Positions 32,587 through 43,862 of a stretch of 64,000 bases of DNA are shown here, piece by piece (positions within the stretch are counted from its first letter, which is position 1; each line of letters opens with the position of its first letter). The stretch lies in the NCBI GenBank assembly GCA_022749655.1, contig CP094243.1:3410001-3474000 (forward strand), written 5' to 3'. The position numbers and the translations under genes are program-made. Origin of the DNA: Xanthomonas phaseoli pv. phaseoli. Its GTDB lineage: Bacteria; Pseudomonadota; Gammaproteobacteria; Xanthomonadales; Xanthomonadaceae. The notes under the pieces are model-generated. The model worked only from the letters and a program-made list of their open reading frames with translations, had not been told where the DNA came from and searched no databases.

Positions 32587-34503
32587 TCACCAGGTATCGG
32601 TGCGGAAGGGGGAAACAGGAAGGGCGTCGCGATTGATCAGATTGGCGTCGTCCGGGTTCTCGCTCCAGCCGTAGCGCACGGCGACCGGTGCGGCGACCGC
32701 ATCGCTGCGCACGATCACGCGATCGCCCTCGATCTGCGCGGTGGCCGGGTGGAAGCGTTGATCGGCACCGGCAATACGAAAGCCCTGCACGGCACCACCG
32801 CCACGCACCTGCAGCGCACTGCCCTGCAAGTCGAAGCTCAGCACCGCCTTGCCGTCGTCAAAGCGCGCGTGCTCGAACACCGGCGCGCTATACACCAACG
32901 TTTCGCCATAGGCCACATGCCGCGCTGCCAGCGCCAGGCGATGACCGACATCGCGCTTGTTGGTGGGATGGATATCGGTGGGATTGCCGATGTCGATGAT
33001 CACCGCCTGCCCGGTTGCCGGCAGCGCCAGCGTCTTGGACTGCGATTCGCGCAACAGCGCCCACGGACTCAGCTCGCCCGCGTCGCCACCGGCCTTGAAG
33101 TTGGCCAGCTGCACCCACAGGAACGGCAGCGCCTTGTCGCCGCGCTCGGCACGCCATTGCTGGATCATCGCCGCGAACTGCTCGCGGTATTTCACCGCGC
33201 CGGTATCGGTGGCATTGGTTTCGCCCTGGTACCAGATCACGCCCTTGACCGGGAACGGCTGCAGCGGATGGATCATCTGGTTGTACAGCAGCGTGGGCAG
33301 CTGATTCTTGTTGTCGGCCAACGACACCCGCACCGCGGCCGGGCGGAATTTCCAACCGCCCAGCGCACGCCTGGCACCGGTGCTGGTCTGCACGAAGCGC
33401 TGCTCATCCGGGCCATGCATGCCGCCACCGCCGCTGAGGTCTTCCACGCGGACCGCAATGTGGTTGACGCCGGCCTTGAGCGCCGCAGCCGGCACCGGAT
33501 ACACGCGTGGCAGGTTCCATTGCTTTTCGGTGCTGCCGACCTGCTGGCCGTTGACGTAGGTGGTATCCGAATCGTCGATCTGGCCCACGCCCAAGGTGAT
33601 GCCGGCCTTGGCCTCGGCAGCGCTGAGCGTCATGGTGGTGCGATACCAGGCGATGCCGTCCATGCCGTCGTAGCCGCTGGATTCCCATTGCTTGGTGACC
33701 GGGATGCTGTCCCAATCGCTGTCGTCGAACGCCGCTTGGCGCCATTGCGGCATCTCGCCCTCCACCTTGGGCCAGCGCGCGATGCGCTTGCCGGTGGCGG
33801 CCTGCGCTGCGGCGTCGCGTTGCTTGATCGCCTCGATCGCGCCCTGGTTCTGATCGGCACTCAGGCCCAATGACGCAGCGTCCATCCACGCTTCGATCGC
33901 GCTGCCACCCCAGGTGCTGTTGACGATGCCGATCGGCACGCCGGTGCTGGCGCGCAGCTCCTTGGCGAAGAAATAGCCAACCGCGGTGAACTCACCAGCG
34001 CTTGCAGCCGTTGCGGCCTTCCACTCGCCACCGGTCAGGCGCGCCTGCGGCTGCACCGACCACGACTTGGGCACCTTGAAATGCCGCAGCTGCGCATCGT
34101 TGGCCGCGGCCACCGCTTGCGGGCCGTCGCTGGCCTGGGCCAACGGCCATTCCATGTTCGATTGCCCGCTGGCCAGCCACACATCGCCAACCAGCACATC
34201 GCGCACCTGCAGCTCGCCCCCGTCGCCCTGCACACGCAACACGTAGGGGCCACCGGCTGCGTGCGCAGGCAGCTTGACCTTCCATTGCCCTGTTGCGTCG
34301 GCCTTGGCGGAGGCGCGCTTGCCGTCGAAGCTGACCGTGATCGCGGCATTGGGCGAAGACCAGCCCCACACCGGCATCGGCTGATCGCGCTGCAGCACCG
34401 CGCCATCGGCAAACAGCAGCGGCAGCGTCGGCACCGCCCAGGCGCACGGACTTGCCAGCACCAGGCCCAGCAAGCAGCCACGACGAACGAAAGAAGCGGT
34501 CAT
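32587..34503 (-). CDS. CE20-type xyloglucan acetylesterase (sialate O-acetylesterase-like SGNH hydrolase)
   Basis: This 638-residue exported SGNH esterase resembles sialate O-acetylesterases. In Xanthomonas xyloglucan loci the corresponding protein is a CE20 esterase that removes acetyl groups from xyloglucan galactose. The start [23 protein letters not shown] is a signal peptide. [12 protein letters not shown] gives the nucleophile Ser115; the NSTWGGS block and [14 protein letters not shown] follow; DIHP supplies Asp510 and His512. An insert at about residues 270-390 resembles a jelly-roll carbohydrate module (W-x-P-x-V-YPVP). The GH74 gene is upstream and GH35 12 bases downstream. The frame is intact. 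Confidence 0.87.
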   Translation of the reverse strand: MTASFVRRGCLLGLVLASPCAWAVPTLPLLFADGAVLQRDQPMPVWGWSSPNAAITVSFDGKRASAKADATGQWKVKLPAHAAGGPYVLRVQGDGGELQVRDVLVGDVWLASGQSNMEWPLAQASDGPQAVAAANDAQLRHFKVPKSWSVQPQARLTGGEWKAATAASAGEFTAVGYFFAKELRASTGVPIGIVNSTWGGSAIEAWMDAASLGLSADQNQGAIEAIKQRDAAAQAATGKRIARWPKVEGEMPQWRQAAFDDSDWDSIPVTKQWESSGYDGMDGIAWYRTTMTLSAAEAKAGITLGVGQIDDSDTTYVNGQQVGSTEKQWNLPRVYPVPAAALKAGVNHIAVRVEDLSGGGGMHGPDEQRFVQTSTGARRALGGWKFRPAAVRVSLADNKNQLPTLLYNQMIHPLQPFPVKGVIWYQGETNATDTGAVKYREQFAAMIQQWRAERGDKALPFLWVQLANFKAGGDAGELSPWALLRESQSKTLALPATGQAVIIDIGNPTDIHPTNKRDVGHRLALAARHVAYGETLVYSAPVFEHARFDDGKAVLSFDLQGSALQVRGGGAVQGFRIAGADQRFHPATAQIEGDRVIVRSDAVAAPVAVRYGWSENPDDANLINRDALPVSPFRTDTW

Positions 34504-34591
34504 GCAGTGATCTCCAAAGTCGGCGCAGCCAGGCGGCGCACAGCGCCGTACACGGTAAGACAGCGCGATGACACGCGCAGCGACGCGACGC

Positions 34592-36530
34592 TCATCGTGG
34601 ATCGCCATAGAAGATGCCACGGCCACCGGTGGCAAAGTACACGCGGCCGGCAATACGCGGGTCGCCGGTCACGCTATACGGCTTGCCGAAGCGATGGGCA
34701 TCGTCGTTGATACGTCGCCAATGCGCGCCCTCGTCGTCGGAGCGGAACATGCCATCCACGCCGGCTACGCGTCCGGCCAGATACAGGGCTGGCGGCGCGC
34801 CGGCACGCAGCGCCTTGCCGATGCCCAACGAGCGCGCTTCGTCGGGTCTGGAAAGCGTGCGCAACTGGCCGTTTCGCCAGCGCATCACGCCCAGCGTCGG
34901 GCTGGCCAGATACACCACACCCGCACGCCAGGGGTCGGGCCGCAGCTGCGGGCGCGCACGTTCATCGCGGGCCGGGCTGCCGACCTGCTGCCCGGTATCG
35001 CGAAAGCTGGCCGCGCCATCGCGGCTCTCGTACAGCCGCCCACTCAACCGATCGGCCGCGTACCAGCGCTGTGCATCGACGCGATCGGCCACCACGACCG
35101 CGGTGTCGGGCAAGCCCTGCACGCGTTGCCAGTGCTTGCCGACATCGCCGGTGCGCCATACCCCGCCCTGCTCCGGTGCCCACACCACCTGGGCTGCATC
35201 GGCGGCGATGGCAATGGTGCCGGCCCCCTGCCCGCGCGGTGGTTCGCTGGCGAACGCGCTCCAGTGCGTGCCACCGTCCTGCGAATACAGCGCGCGGATC
35301 TCGTTGTTGCGGCGATCGCGCACGGTGCCGCTGCGCACCACCCACTGCGGCGCCTGGCCGGCGGCATCGATACTCTCGCCGTTGGTCAGGCGCGGGCCCA
35401 GATACTGCAATTGTGCGGTGTCCAACGCGTCATGCCGGAAGCCATCGATATCGCCCAGCGCACTGAGCAGATGCGCGCCGGCCATCGGGCTGAGCAGATC
35501 CAGCGGCACGGTTTCTTCCAGCCCTCGGTCCTGGAACCACCACTGCAACGGCTGCTGCGTTGAAAACGTCTGCAGATTGCGCGAGGCCCAGATGCCATAG
35601 CCGGTGACGAACAAGGCGTGGTTGCTGTCGAACGGATCGATCGCCAGCGCGCCTATCCAGTGCGGTGTTGCGTGCGCGGTCCATGTGGTTGGGGCGCAGC
35701 CCTTTGGGTTGCCCGGCCACGGGCGACCAGGTGCGCCCCGCATCTTCGGAGACGTACAGGCTGGTCTGCGCAGTGGAAACGCCCACATAGATGCGGGGTG
35801 TCGCAGCGCCGGTCCGGCCGCTGGCGGCATCGAAGACCACGAAGGCGATGCCCACGGCCTGTTCGCTTCCCACATGGTTGCGCGCGGTGGCGCCTGCCAA
35901 TGCATCGGTCGGAAACGTCTCCACCCGCGCCCAGTGCGCGCCACGATCGTCACTGCGCCACAGGCCTGCATCCCGCGAACCCAGCAACAGCACACGGCCG
36001 TCGTGCGGGTCCACCGCCAGCCGCTCGCCGTTGGCGCGGCCCAATTGATTGCCACCGAGCTTGAACGGCAACTCGGCGCGTTCGAAATGCTTACCGCGAT
36101 CGAACGAACGCAACACCGCCGCATTGCCGGCGCGTTCGTGCATGTAGGTGCCGGCAGCCAGATACAGCGCGTCCGGGTCGGCAGGATCGACCGCGAAGGC
36201 GTCGATTCCCATCAGGTTCCAGTCGTCGGCCCCCAACCAATCGGTCAGCGCAACCCACTGCTGCGCCTGCGCGTCCCAGCGATAGGCACCACCGACATCG
36301 GTGCGTGCATAGGCGAGATCGCGTTCGGCGGGATGAAACAGCACCCCGGTGACGAAGCCGCCCCCGCCGATGGCCACGCTGTGCCACTGATACGGTTCTG
36401 GCGTGCCGGGCTCGTCCGCAGCGACGCTGGACGTCATGAACAGCACCACCAGCGCCAGGCAGACCGCAGTCAGCCACGCACGTGCTGCAGAAAAACGGCG
36501 CTTAGTAGGCGGATCGATCACGGCGATCAT
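34592..36530 (-). pseudogene. GH74-type endo-xyloglucanase, one frameshift
   Basis: A family 74 enzyme made of two seven-bladed beta-propellers, which cuts the xyloglucan backbone. It begins MIAVIDPPTKRRFSAARAWLTAVCLALVVLFMTSSVAADE (signal peptide), then WHSVAIGGGGFVTGVLFHP and YARTDVGGAYRWD, the usual GH74 opening with a catalytic Asp, and many BNR-type repeats (LYVSEDAGRTWSPV, MFRSDDEGAHWRRI). The frame shifts near 35685: NHMDRARNT should continue PHWIGALAIDPFDSNHALF, and two C appear to be missing. Corrected length is 646 residues, ending GGRGIFYGDPR. Secretion would place it outside or on the cell, so it acts first in the pathway. Confidence 0.85.
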
Positions 36531-36640
36531 TCCTCCGGCTCCCCTCGCGATCGATGGCCTGGCCATCGATAGAAAAACACCGGCCCAACGAGCTGCCTGC
36601 ACAGCTCGCCGGACCGGCGACGCACTTCCTACGGCGCGTT

Positions 36641-39362
36641 CTACAGGCTGGCCCGCAAGGTCAGGCCATACCGACGATCGTTGATCACGAAATCGCGGTA
36701 GCGCGACTCGACACCCAGGTAGCTCTCGCGGCGGGTATCGAGCAGATTCACGCCATCGAGCGAAATCGACCACACATCATTGATGTTGAAACGCAGCGAG
36801 GCATCCAGCTGGCCGAAGCCCTTGTTGTAGACCGGCAGGTTGCCGGTGCCGTTGCCCGCGGTGGTCACCAGCCAGTCGCTGCGCCAGTTGTAGGCCACAC
36901 GGCCCTGGAAGCGCGACGTTTCGTAGCTGAGGATCGCGTTGTAGCTGTTCTTGGACAGGCCCTCCAGCGGCACCGTCAGCGACTGGCCGTTGGTGTCGGT
37001 GGCCGTGGGGCTCGGCGCCTCGCTGTCGACGTAGGTGTAGTTGGTCTGCAGGCCGAAGCCGCTCAACCAGCCCGGCAGGAAGTCGAAGAACTGCGTGTAA
37101 CCCAGCTCCGCGCCGCGGATCTTGCCCGAATCGCCATTGACCGGCCGGGTGATCTGCCACACCTGGCCGTCGTAGACCTCGTTGAAGACGGCATTGGCGA
37201 TGAAGCCTTCCACCTTCTTGTAGAACACGGTGCCGTACATCATCGAGCCCTGGCCGAAGTACCACTCCAGCGCGGTGTCGAACTGGTCGGCCTTGACCGC
37301 TTCCAGGCTCGGGTTACCTGCGGTGCCGGTGAAGGTCGAAGCGCCGTTGGAGGTGCCGGTGCTCAGGCTCAGGTTCGGGTTGAGCTTGTCGAAGGTCGGG
37401 CGCGAAATACCGCGCGAGGCGGCAAACCGCCACTGCAGCTGATCGCTCAGCATCCAACGCAGGTTCAAGCTGGGCAGCACGTCGGTATAGGTCTGCTGCG
37501 CATCCACCGGAATCAGGCCGCCACCTTCGGCGTCGGTGCCGGTGCGCACGCCCTGCGAGCCCACTTCGGTACGCACCACGCGCACGCCGATGTTGCCGTC
37601 GAACGGAATGTCGCCATCCACGCCGAAGCGCAGCACGCCATACGCCGCGTAGGTCTTCTCGTTCTGCGTGTTGATGTTGTTGGGCGCAAATTCCAACGGG
37701 CTGGCACCGAAGGCGGCCAAGGTCTGCTGATAGTTGGCCACTGCCGCATCGGATGCCGTCAGGGTCGGCCCGAAGGCGTGACTCTGGCCGCGGAAGAAAT
37801 CGGTGATCGGATTGGTCATCACACCGATGCCCGGGTACTGCGAAAACGGCGCGCCATTGCAGTTGTTGATGCACATGAAGCGATAGATGTTGCCCTTGGT
37901 CTCGGCATCGCGGTCGGTGTAACGCACACCGGCCTTGAAGCTGCGCACGAAGTCGCTGTCGAAGGCCAGATCCATATCCGAACGCCAGGCGAATTCGGTG
38001 CCGGTGTTGTCGTCCTTGTTGTCCAGGTGATAGCGCCAACCGTTGTAGTTGTTGACGTCGGCCAGATAGCCTTCCGCACCGCTGGCATCGGTCACCGACA
38101 AGCGCGGCAGATCACCACGGAAATCGACGTTGAATTGCGGGCTGGTGACCTGACCGGTGGACAGGATGTAGCGCGTGCCGGTGGTGGTGGCATCGACATA
38201 CTGGAAGTCGGTGCTCAGGGTCAGCTTTTCGTTGACCGTCCACTTGGCGCCCAGCGAATAATCGGTGGTCACCGAATGCCGCTCGGTCAGGCTGGTATTG
38301 GATTCGGTCGGCACGTTCTGGAACGAGCCATTGACGAACTCGTTGCGGCTGTTGACCTGGATGCTGGGCAAGCCCTGCATCGGGTTGGCGCCCGTCAGCG
38401 CGAAGAACGAATAATCGTGCCAGCTGAAGTCGTAGTCCGAACGCAGCACCTGCGTATAGACCTCGACCGCATCATTCGGACGCCACTGCATTGCGAACGC
38501 GCCGGTCTTGCGCTCGCGCTCGCCGACGGTGGTGTTGATGCCGGCGCCGTGCGGCACCGACACGCCCTGCCCTTCGTAGCCCGGCAGATCGGTCTGGGTG
38601 TACCAGGGCTCGATCGAGATGGTGTCCTGGCGGAACGGGCTCTTCTGCTGCGAGTAATTCACCAGGATGCCGATCTCGCCGATGCCGGTCTGCCAGCGAT
38701 CGCTGAACAGGCCTGAGAACGCCGGCTTGCCGTCGTCGGCCAGGTCGTAATGGTTGTACTGCACGCTGCCGGCGATCTTGCGGCCGTCGTAGTCGAACGG
38801 CAGGCGCGTACGCAGGTCGACGGTGCCGCCCAGGCCACCTTCGATCATGTCGGCCGACGGGTTCTTGTAGACGTTGACGCCGCCGAGCAGTTCGGCCGAC
38901 ACGTCCTCGAAGCTCAGCCCACGGCCGTCGTTGGCGGTAAAGATGTCGCGGCCATTGAGCTCGGTGCGCACCTGGGTGAGGCCGCGAATGGCGATCGAGC
39001 TGCCTTCGCCGTAGTTGCGCGAAATCTGGATGCCGGAAATGCGCTGCAGCGCTTCGGCCACGTTGTTGTCAGGCAGCTTGCCGATGTCTTCGGCAACGAT
39101 GGAATCGACGATCTGCTCTGCGTTCTGCTTGACCAGCTGCGCCTTGGTCACGCTGCTGCGGGTGCCGGTGACCTGCACGGTGTCCAGCTGTTGCGTCGTC
39201 GCGTCAGATGCCGGCGCGGCAGTGGTGGTCGCATCCTGCGCATAGGCCTGCGCGCTCAGCAGCGTGGCCACACTAGATGGCCATCACGGAGCGGCGGAAA
39301 TCACGGATCGAACGCTGACCCACAGTCCGGCCTGCCGGAATGTGGCGATGTTGCACTGACAT
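36641..39362 (-). pseudogene. TonB-dependent receptor 1 of the xyloglucan locus, frameshift in the signal peptide
   Basis: A 906-residue (corrected) outer-membrane receptor that imports xyloglucan oligosaccharides using TonB energy. It starts MSVQHRHIPAGRTVGQRSIRDFRRSVMAI with GGGAGG before the ATG. One extra base at about 39275 (ATCTAGTGTGG for ATCAGTGTGG) breaks the frame just before VATLLSAQAYAQ. The remainder is intact: a TonB-box-like LDTVQVTGTRSSV, plug segment AEQIVDSIVAEDIGKLPDNNVAEALQRISGIQI, ELNGRDIF and a 22-strand barrel ending RRYGLTLRASL. It belongs to the Xanthomonas/Caulobacter oligosaccharide receptor group. Receptor 2 is upstream and GH74 110 bases downstream. Confidence 0.88.
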
Positions 39363-39549
39363 GGTGCTCCCTCCCAGGACGCATGTACTTCTAGTTTTTA
39401 GCGGGCCGGTGCGCGAGCGCCCTACCCGTCGTTGGTGCTGGCTTGGCATCTGCCGACGGCAAGGCCGTGGCTGTGAAGATGCGGTGTAAACCCTAGCGGG
39501 CTTACCTGCTAGCTGCGGCCGGAGCATAGGGCCCGGCCGTCATGCCGGA

Positions 39550-39563
39550 CCAATGAAATATTC
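39550..39563 (-). promoter_or_regulatory. Shared upstream element of TonB receptor 1
   Basis: On the gene strand it reads GAATATTTCATTGG and lies 188 bases before the start codon. It matches 12 of 14 bases of the element at 42836-42849, which lies 200 bases before receptor 2. Confidence 0.45.
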
Positions 39564-39572
39564 CTGGAAAGG

Positions 39573-39589
39573 TATTCGCTAAACCTATA
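39573..39589. promoter_or_regulatory. Degenerate LysR-type operator upstream of TonB receptor 1
   Basis: TATTC-N7-CTATA is one half-site of the TATTC-N7-GAATA palindrome plus a variant second half. It lies about 211 bases upstream of the receptor 1 start, as the perfect copy does for receptor 2 (223 bases). Confidence 0.4.
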
Positions 39590-39700
39590 GCAACCCTGGA
39601 AAACCCGGCAACTCTGGCATTGCAGGGTCATGGCACGGATTCGAACGTGGCGGGCTCAACTCTGAGAGCCCGCGCACGCCGCCTGCGTGATCGCCCGCAC

Positions 39701-42636
39701 TTACCAGTTCATGCGCAGCACCAGCGAGTAACGCCGATCGTTGACGAACCAGCTGCGCGTGTACAGATGGTTGTCCACCTCACCGTCGGTGTAGGACGTC
39801 GGCCCCATCAACACCTTGGTCACCGTATTGGTCAGGTTGTTGGCCTGCACGCCGAGTTGCACATGCGGATTGAAGCGGTAGAACGCCGAGGCGTCGAGCT
39901 GGCCATAATCGTCCGACCAGGTCGGCAACTTGGTCGACACGTCGCTGGCGGTGAGCAGGTAACGCGAACGCCAGTTGTAGGCCAGGCGCAACGAAAGCGG
40001 TCCTTTCTCGTAGATGCCGGCCAGGTTGTAGCTGCGCCGCGACAGGCCTTCCAGCGGCAGGCTCACACCGGTGACGGTGGTCTGGGTGTACGGGTCGGTG
40101 GCGGTGTTCACGCCGCCGCTGCTGTCGACGAAGGTGAAGTTGGCATTGACGCCGAACCCGCTCAGCCAACCCGGCCATGAATCGAAGAACTGCGTGTAGC
40201 CGTATTCGAAACCGCGGATGCGCCCCTTGTCCATGTTGTACGGACGCGTCACCAGCCAGTCCTGCCCACCGTAGTTTTCGGTGACGGTCTGGTTGGAGAA
40301 GTAGTCCTTGACGCTCTTGTAGAACAACGTCAGGTACATCATGTCGCTGGTGTCGAAGTACCACTCCAGCGCGGTGTCGTACTGATTGGCCTTCATCGGC
40401 TGCAGGTTCGGATTGCCGGCAGTACCGGTCCATCTGGACACCGTGCCGTTGGATTCGGTGTTTGCCGCGAGCAGCAGGTACGGCTGCAATTGCGTGTAGT
40501 CCGGGCGCGCCATCGCCTTGGACGCGGCGATACGCCACTGCAGCGCGTCGGAGAACTTGAAGCGCATGTTGAAGCTCGGCAGCACGTTGGTGTAGCTGCC
40601 CTTGGCGTTGTTGGCGAAGTACTGCCCGGTGTATTGCTCGCGCAGCTCCTCCGAACCCGCGCTTCCCGACAGGTCGGGGAACTGGCCGTAGCCATTGGCC
40701 TCGGTCTTGGTCTGCACGATGCGCACGCCGATATTGCCGTCTACCGGCACGCCCAGCGCTTCGTCGTTGCCGAAGTACATCACTGCGTAGGCGGCCTGGG
40801 TGCGTTCGAACTGGCGATTGATGTCCTGCAGCTGGTACTTGTCCGGCGCCCAGCCCGAGCCGCGCAGCGCCACGATCTGCTCGATCATCTTCGAGGTACC
40901 GGCGTAGTCCTTGACTGCGGCGTCGCTCGGAAAATACAGGCTGTTGGGCACATCGATCTTGCCGCGGAACAGATTGGAATACGAATACAGCTGCGAGGTG
41001 CCGGTCATGTAGGTGGCCAGATCGGCCAGTCCGGTCCCATTGGCGGTTCCGGGAATCTGCGCCCAGTTGTCGCTGATCACCCCCAGTTGTAGCCGGAGTT
41101 CTTGTTGATCTGGGTGCGATCGGTGGCACGGATGCCGGCCCGGAAGGTCCGCAGCCAGGAACTGTCGTCGAATGCATACTCCAGGTCGAAGCGCGTGGCC
41201 AGCTCGCGGCCGCGATTCTTCGCCAAATGGTCCATCGCCGCACTCCAGAAATAATTGGAGGGGTTGCTGGTGTAGGTCGTGTCGGCAATCGCGACCGATG
41301 GATATTTGCCGCTCAGGTCGAAGGTCAGGCCCGGCAGGTAGATCGAATCGAACAGGGTGAAATCCAGCGAATCGCTTTCCGAGCGCACCAGCTGCATATC
41401 GCCGCGCACGGTGAGGTTGCTGGTGAGCTTGTGGGTAAAGCCACCGGACAAATCCGAGGTGGTCGTGCTCTGCTGTGCGTAGCGGTTGTTGGTGTAGAAG
41501 CGCACGCCATCGTTGCCGGTGACGTTGCCGCGCCAGGAACTGGAGGCCGGCGAGCCGCTGACGAAGCGGCCGTCGGCATCGTAGGTGAATTGCGTGCCGG
41601 GCGCCGGACCAATCGCGTTGGTGTCGTCGTTGAAGAACGCTGCGCGCTCCTGCCAGTTCATGTCGTAACTGGAACGCATGTACTGCACGTAGATTTCGGT
41701 GTCGTCGCTCGGCCGCCACTGGAACGCGCCGGCCACGCCATTGCGCTTGCGCTCGAAATCGAGCTGCCGCCAGTTGACGCCGCCGGGCACGTAGACCTTG
41801 TCGAAGCTGGTGCCTTCCAGCAGCGCCGCGTCGGTGCGACGCACGAACGGCTCGACCTGGATGCCATCGCTGCGGGTGGCCAGTTCCGAATGCGCCACAT
41901 CCACCATCAAGCCCATCTCGCCGAGGCTGGTGTTCCAGCGATCGCTGAAGAGAAACGAACCCGATGGTTTGTAGGTCTTGCTGAAATCGCCGTAGTTCAC
42001 GTCGGCGGTCGCACCGATGACCCGGCCCGGCTGGTCGAACGGCATCCGCGTGCGCAGGTTGACCGTGCCGCCCAGGCCGCCTTCGATGATCTCGGCCGAC
42101 GGGTTCTTGTAGACGTCCACGCCCGCCATCAGTTCGGCTGGCACATCCTCAAAGCTCAGACCGCGGCCACTGGCGGCGCTGAAGCTGTCGCGGCCATTGA
42201 GCTCGCCGCGCACCTGGGTCATGCCGCGAATCATCACGCCGCTGCCTTCGGCCGAGAAGTGGTCCGGATCGTTACGCGCCATGAAGTGATCGATGGTCAC
42301 GCCGCTCACCCGTTGCAGGGTTTCGGTGACGCTGCGGTCAGGCAGCGCACCGATGTCCTCGGCACTGACCGAATCGACGATCTGTTCGGCATCGTGCTTG
42401 ATCGACTGCGACTTGATCAGGCTGGCGCGCACACCGCGCACTTCCACCGCGTCCAGGTCGGTGGCCTTGCTTGCGTTGCTCGAGGAGGCATTCTGGGACG
42501 ACTGCGCCTGCTGCGCGTAGACCGGCGCAGCGAGCAAGAGCCCGATACTGACGGCCATGGCGGAACGGCGCAACGAAGGCAGACGACGGGCAAGCACGCC
42601 CGTGCCTGCCGAGGCATGGCTGGAACACTGGTACAT
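39701..42636 (-). pseudogene. TonB-dependent receptor 2 of the xyloglucan locus, one frameshift
   Basis: A second oligosaccharide receptor of the same family, 978 residues when corrected. It starts MYQCSSHASAGTGVLARRLPSLRRSAMAVSIGLLLAAPVYAQ with GGAGGG upstream. It has a TonB-box-like LDAVEVRGVRASLIKSQ, plug EQIVDSVSAEDIGALPDRSVTETLQRVSGVTIDHF, ELNGRDSF and the terminal VNDRRYSLVLRMNW, whose final aromatic residue is typical of outer-membrane barrels. At about 41085 the G run after NKNSGYNW has lost one G, causing a stop; restoring it continues GVISDNWAQIPG. It is the first gene after the LysR gene and probably heads the main transcript. Confidence 0.88.
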
Positions 42637-42835
42637 CTGAATCCCTCCCAGGACGCAAGACGATTGAATCGGGTTGTCGCCGCGCAGACGCGCGGCGTGA
42701 TCACGCAAAAAAATGGGCGATGTCGCCCGTCAATTCCCTCCAGCAAGCGGCTTGGCCGCCGATCGCGTACCCGACGTTACGTGCGCTTCAGCGTGCGATC
42801 TGGTTCACACGTATAGGCGCACAGCGCAGCGCCAG

Positions 42836-42849
42836 CCAATGAAAATTTC
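42836..42849 (-). promoter_or_regulatory. Shared upstream element of TonB receptor 2
   Basis: On the gene strand it reads GAAATTTTCATTGG, 200 bases upstream of receptor 2, next to the palindrome. Its counterpart is at 39550-39563. Confidence 0.45.
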
Positions 42850-42858
42850 ACAGGCTGC

Positions 42859-42875
42859 TATTCCGCTGCGGAATA
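42859..42875. promoter_or_regulatory. Perfect LysR-type palindrome upstream of TonB receptor 2
   Basis: TATTC-CGCTGCG-GAATA is the core of a larger repeat (42857-42877) with perfect 10-base arms, GCTATTCCGC and GCGGAATAGC. It contains the LysR T-N11-A layout. It sits 223 bases upstream of the receptor 2 start and 16 bases after the lysR stop. No T run follows it on the minus strand, so it is unlikely to be a terminator. Confidence 0.6.
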
Positions 42876-42891
42876 GCAATGGACGCACCGG

Positions 42892-43862
42892 TCAGGCAAG
42901 GGAGTCCGGCACGCGTAGCGCGGGGTACAGACGTCGCGCAGTGGTGCGCAACGCCTGCAGAATGCGCTCGGCACCAGGCGGCAGGACGTAATCGCGGCGA
43001 CGGATGATGCCGAACGATTCCATCCGCACGCCCAGTTCAATGGGCAGCACGGTGAGCAATTTCGCCTGGATCAACGGCGCCACCGATTCCACCGGCAGGG
43101 CGGTCAGCATGTCGGTGCCGCGCAGCAGGGTCGAGGTGACTGGCAGCGACGAGGTTTCGATGGCATTGGTCGGCGTCTGCACGCCGTGCTCCATGAACAT
43201 CGAATCCAGGCGCGCGCGCAATACGCTGTCGGCGGGCGGCAAGATCCAGCCATGCCGTACCAGGTCCGCATGCTGCAGGCCGGCGCGGCTGGCCAGCGGG
43301 TGCCCGGCACGCGCGATCACCGAATGCGGCTCGTCGGCCAGCGGTTCGAACTCCAGCTCGCCCACACCTTCCGGCCCCAGGATGCGCCCGATCACGATGT
43401 CCAGTTGCCCGTCCAGCAACTTGGCCACCAGCGGACGGCTGTAGTCCATTTCCACACGCACCAGGATGTCCGGAAACTCCCGCTTGACCTCGGCGATGGC
43501 CTGCGGCACCAGATTGGTACCCGGATTGACCACCGTGCCGATCGAAGCCTGGCCCATGCGCCCGGCGCGTAGCGCGGCGATTTCTTCCTGCGCCCGCCCG
43601 ATCTCCGACATCGCCGCACGCGCGCGCCGGATCAGCACGTGGCCATACCAGGTGGGTTCCACGCCACGGGCATGCCGCTCGAACAGTTTCACCCCAGCAT
43701 GTCTTCCATTTCTGCCAGCAATTTGGACGCGGCCGGTTGCGTCATGCTGGCGGCCTCAGCCGCGCGCAGCACCGAGCGCTGTTCGTGCAAATGCAGCAGT
43801 AGCAAGAGCTGGCGCGTCTTGAGGCGGGCTGCGTTGAACCAGGGAGTACCGAAATTTGCCAT
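42892..43862 (-). pseudogene. LysR-family transcriptional regulator between the xyloglucan and dgo loci, one frameshift
   Basis: A 323-residue (corrected) LysR-type regulator. The N-terminal winged HTH reads ARLKTRQLLLLLHLHEQRSVLRAAEAASMTQPAASKLLAEMEDMLG; the effector-binding domain begins GQASIGTVVNPGTNLVPQAI. After LLAEMEDMLG a missing G at about 43690 produces a TGA; with it the frame continues VKLFERHARGVEPTWYG. I start at ATG 43862 (MANFGTPWF); 43928 is an alternative. Members of this LysR group (GbpR-like) sense sugars or sugar acids. Location between the xyloglucan genes and the divergent dgo operon makes it the likely regulator of one or both (inference). Confidence 0.82.

Larger units (their letters stand above)
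39363..39700. other. Promoter region of TonB receptor 1
   Basis: These 338 bases separate the two receptor genes. They contain the CCAATGAAA-type element at 39550 and the degenerate operator at 39573 (listed separately), pointing to a second promoter inside the locus. No gene is present. Confidence 0.5.

Noticed and set aside
42857..42877. The 21-base palindrome as the lysR transcription terminator
   Set aside because: It is 16 bases after the stop but has no T run, and the same half-sites recur at 43883 and, in part, at 39573.
39701..43862. Long antisense frames (for example opposite the receptor genes and glycosidases)
   Set aside because: High-GC coding DNA opens long frames on other strands; these are Arg/Ala/Pro/His-rich, lack domains, and the opposite frame shows recognised proteins.
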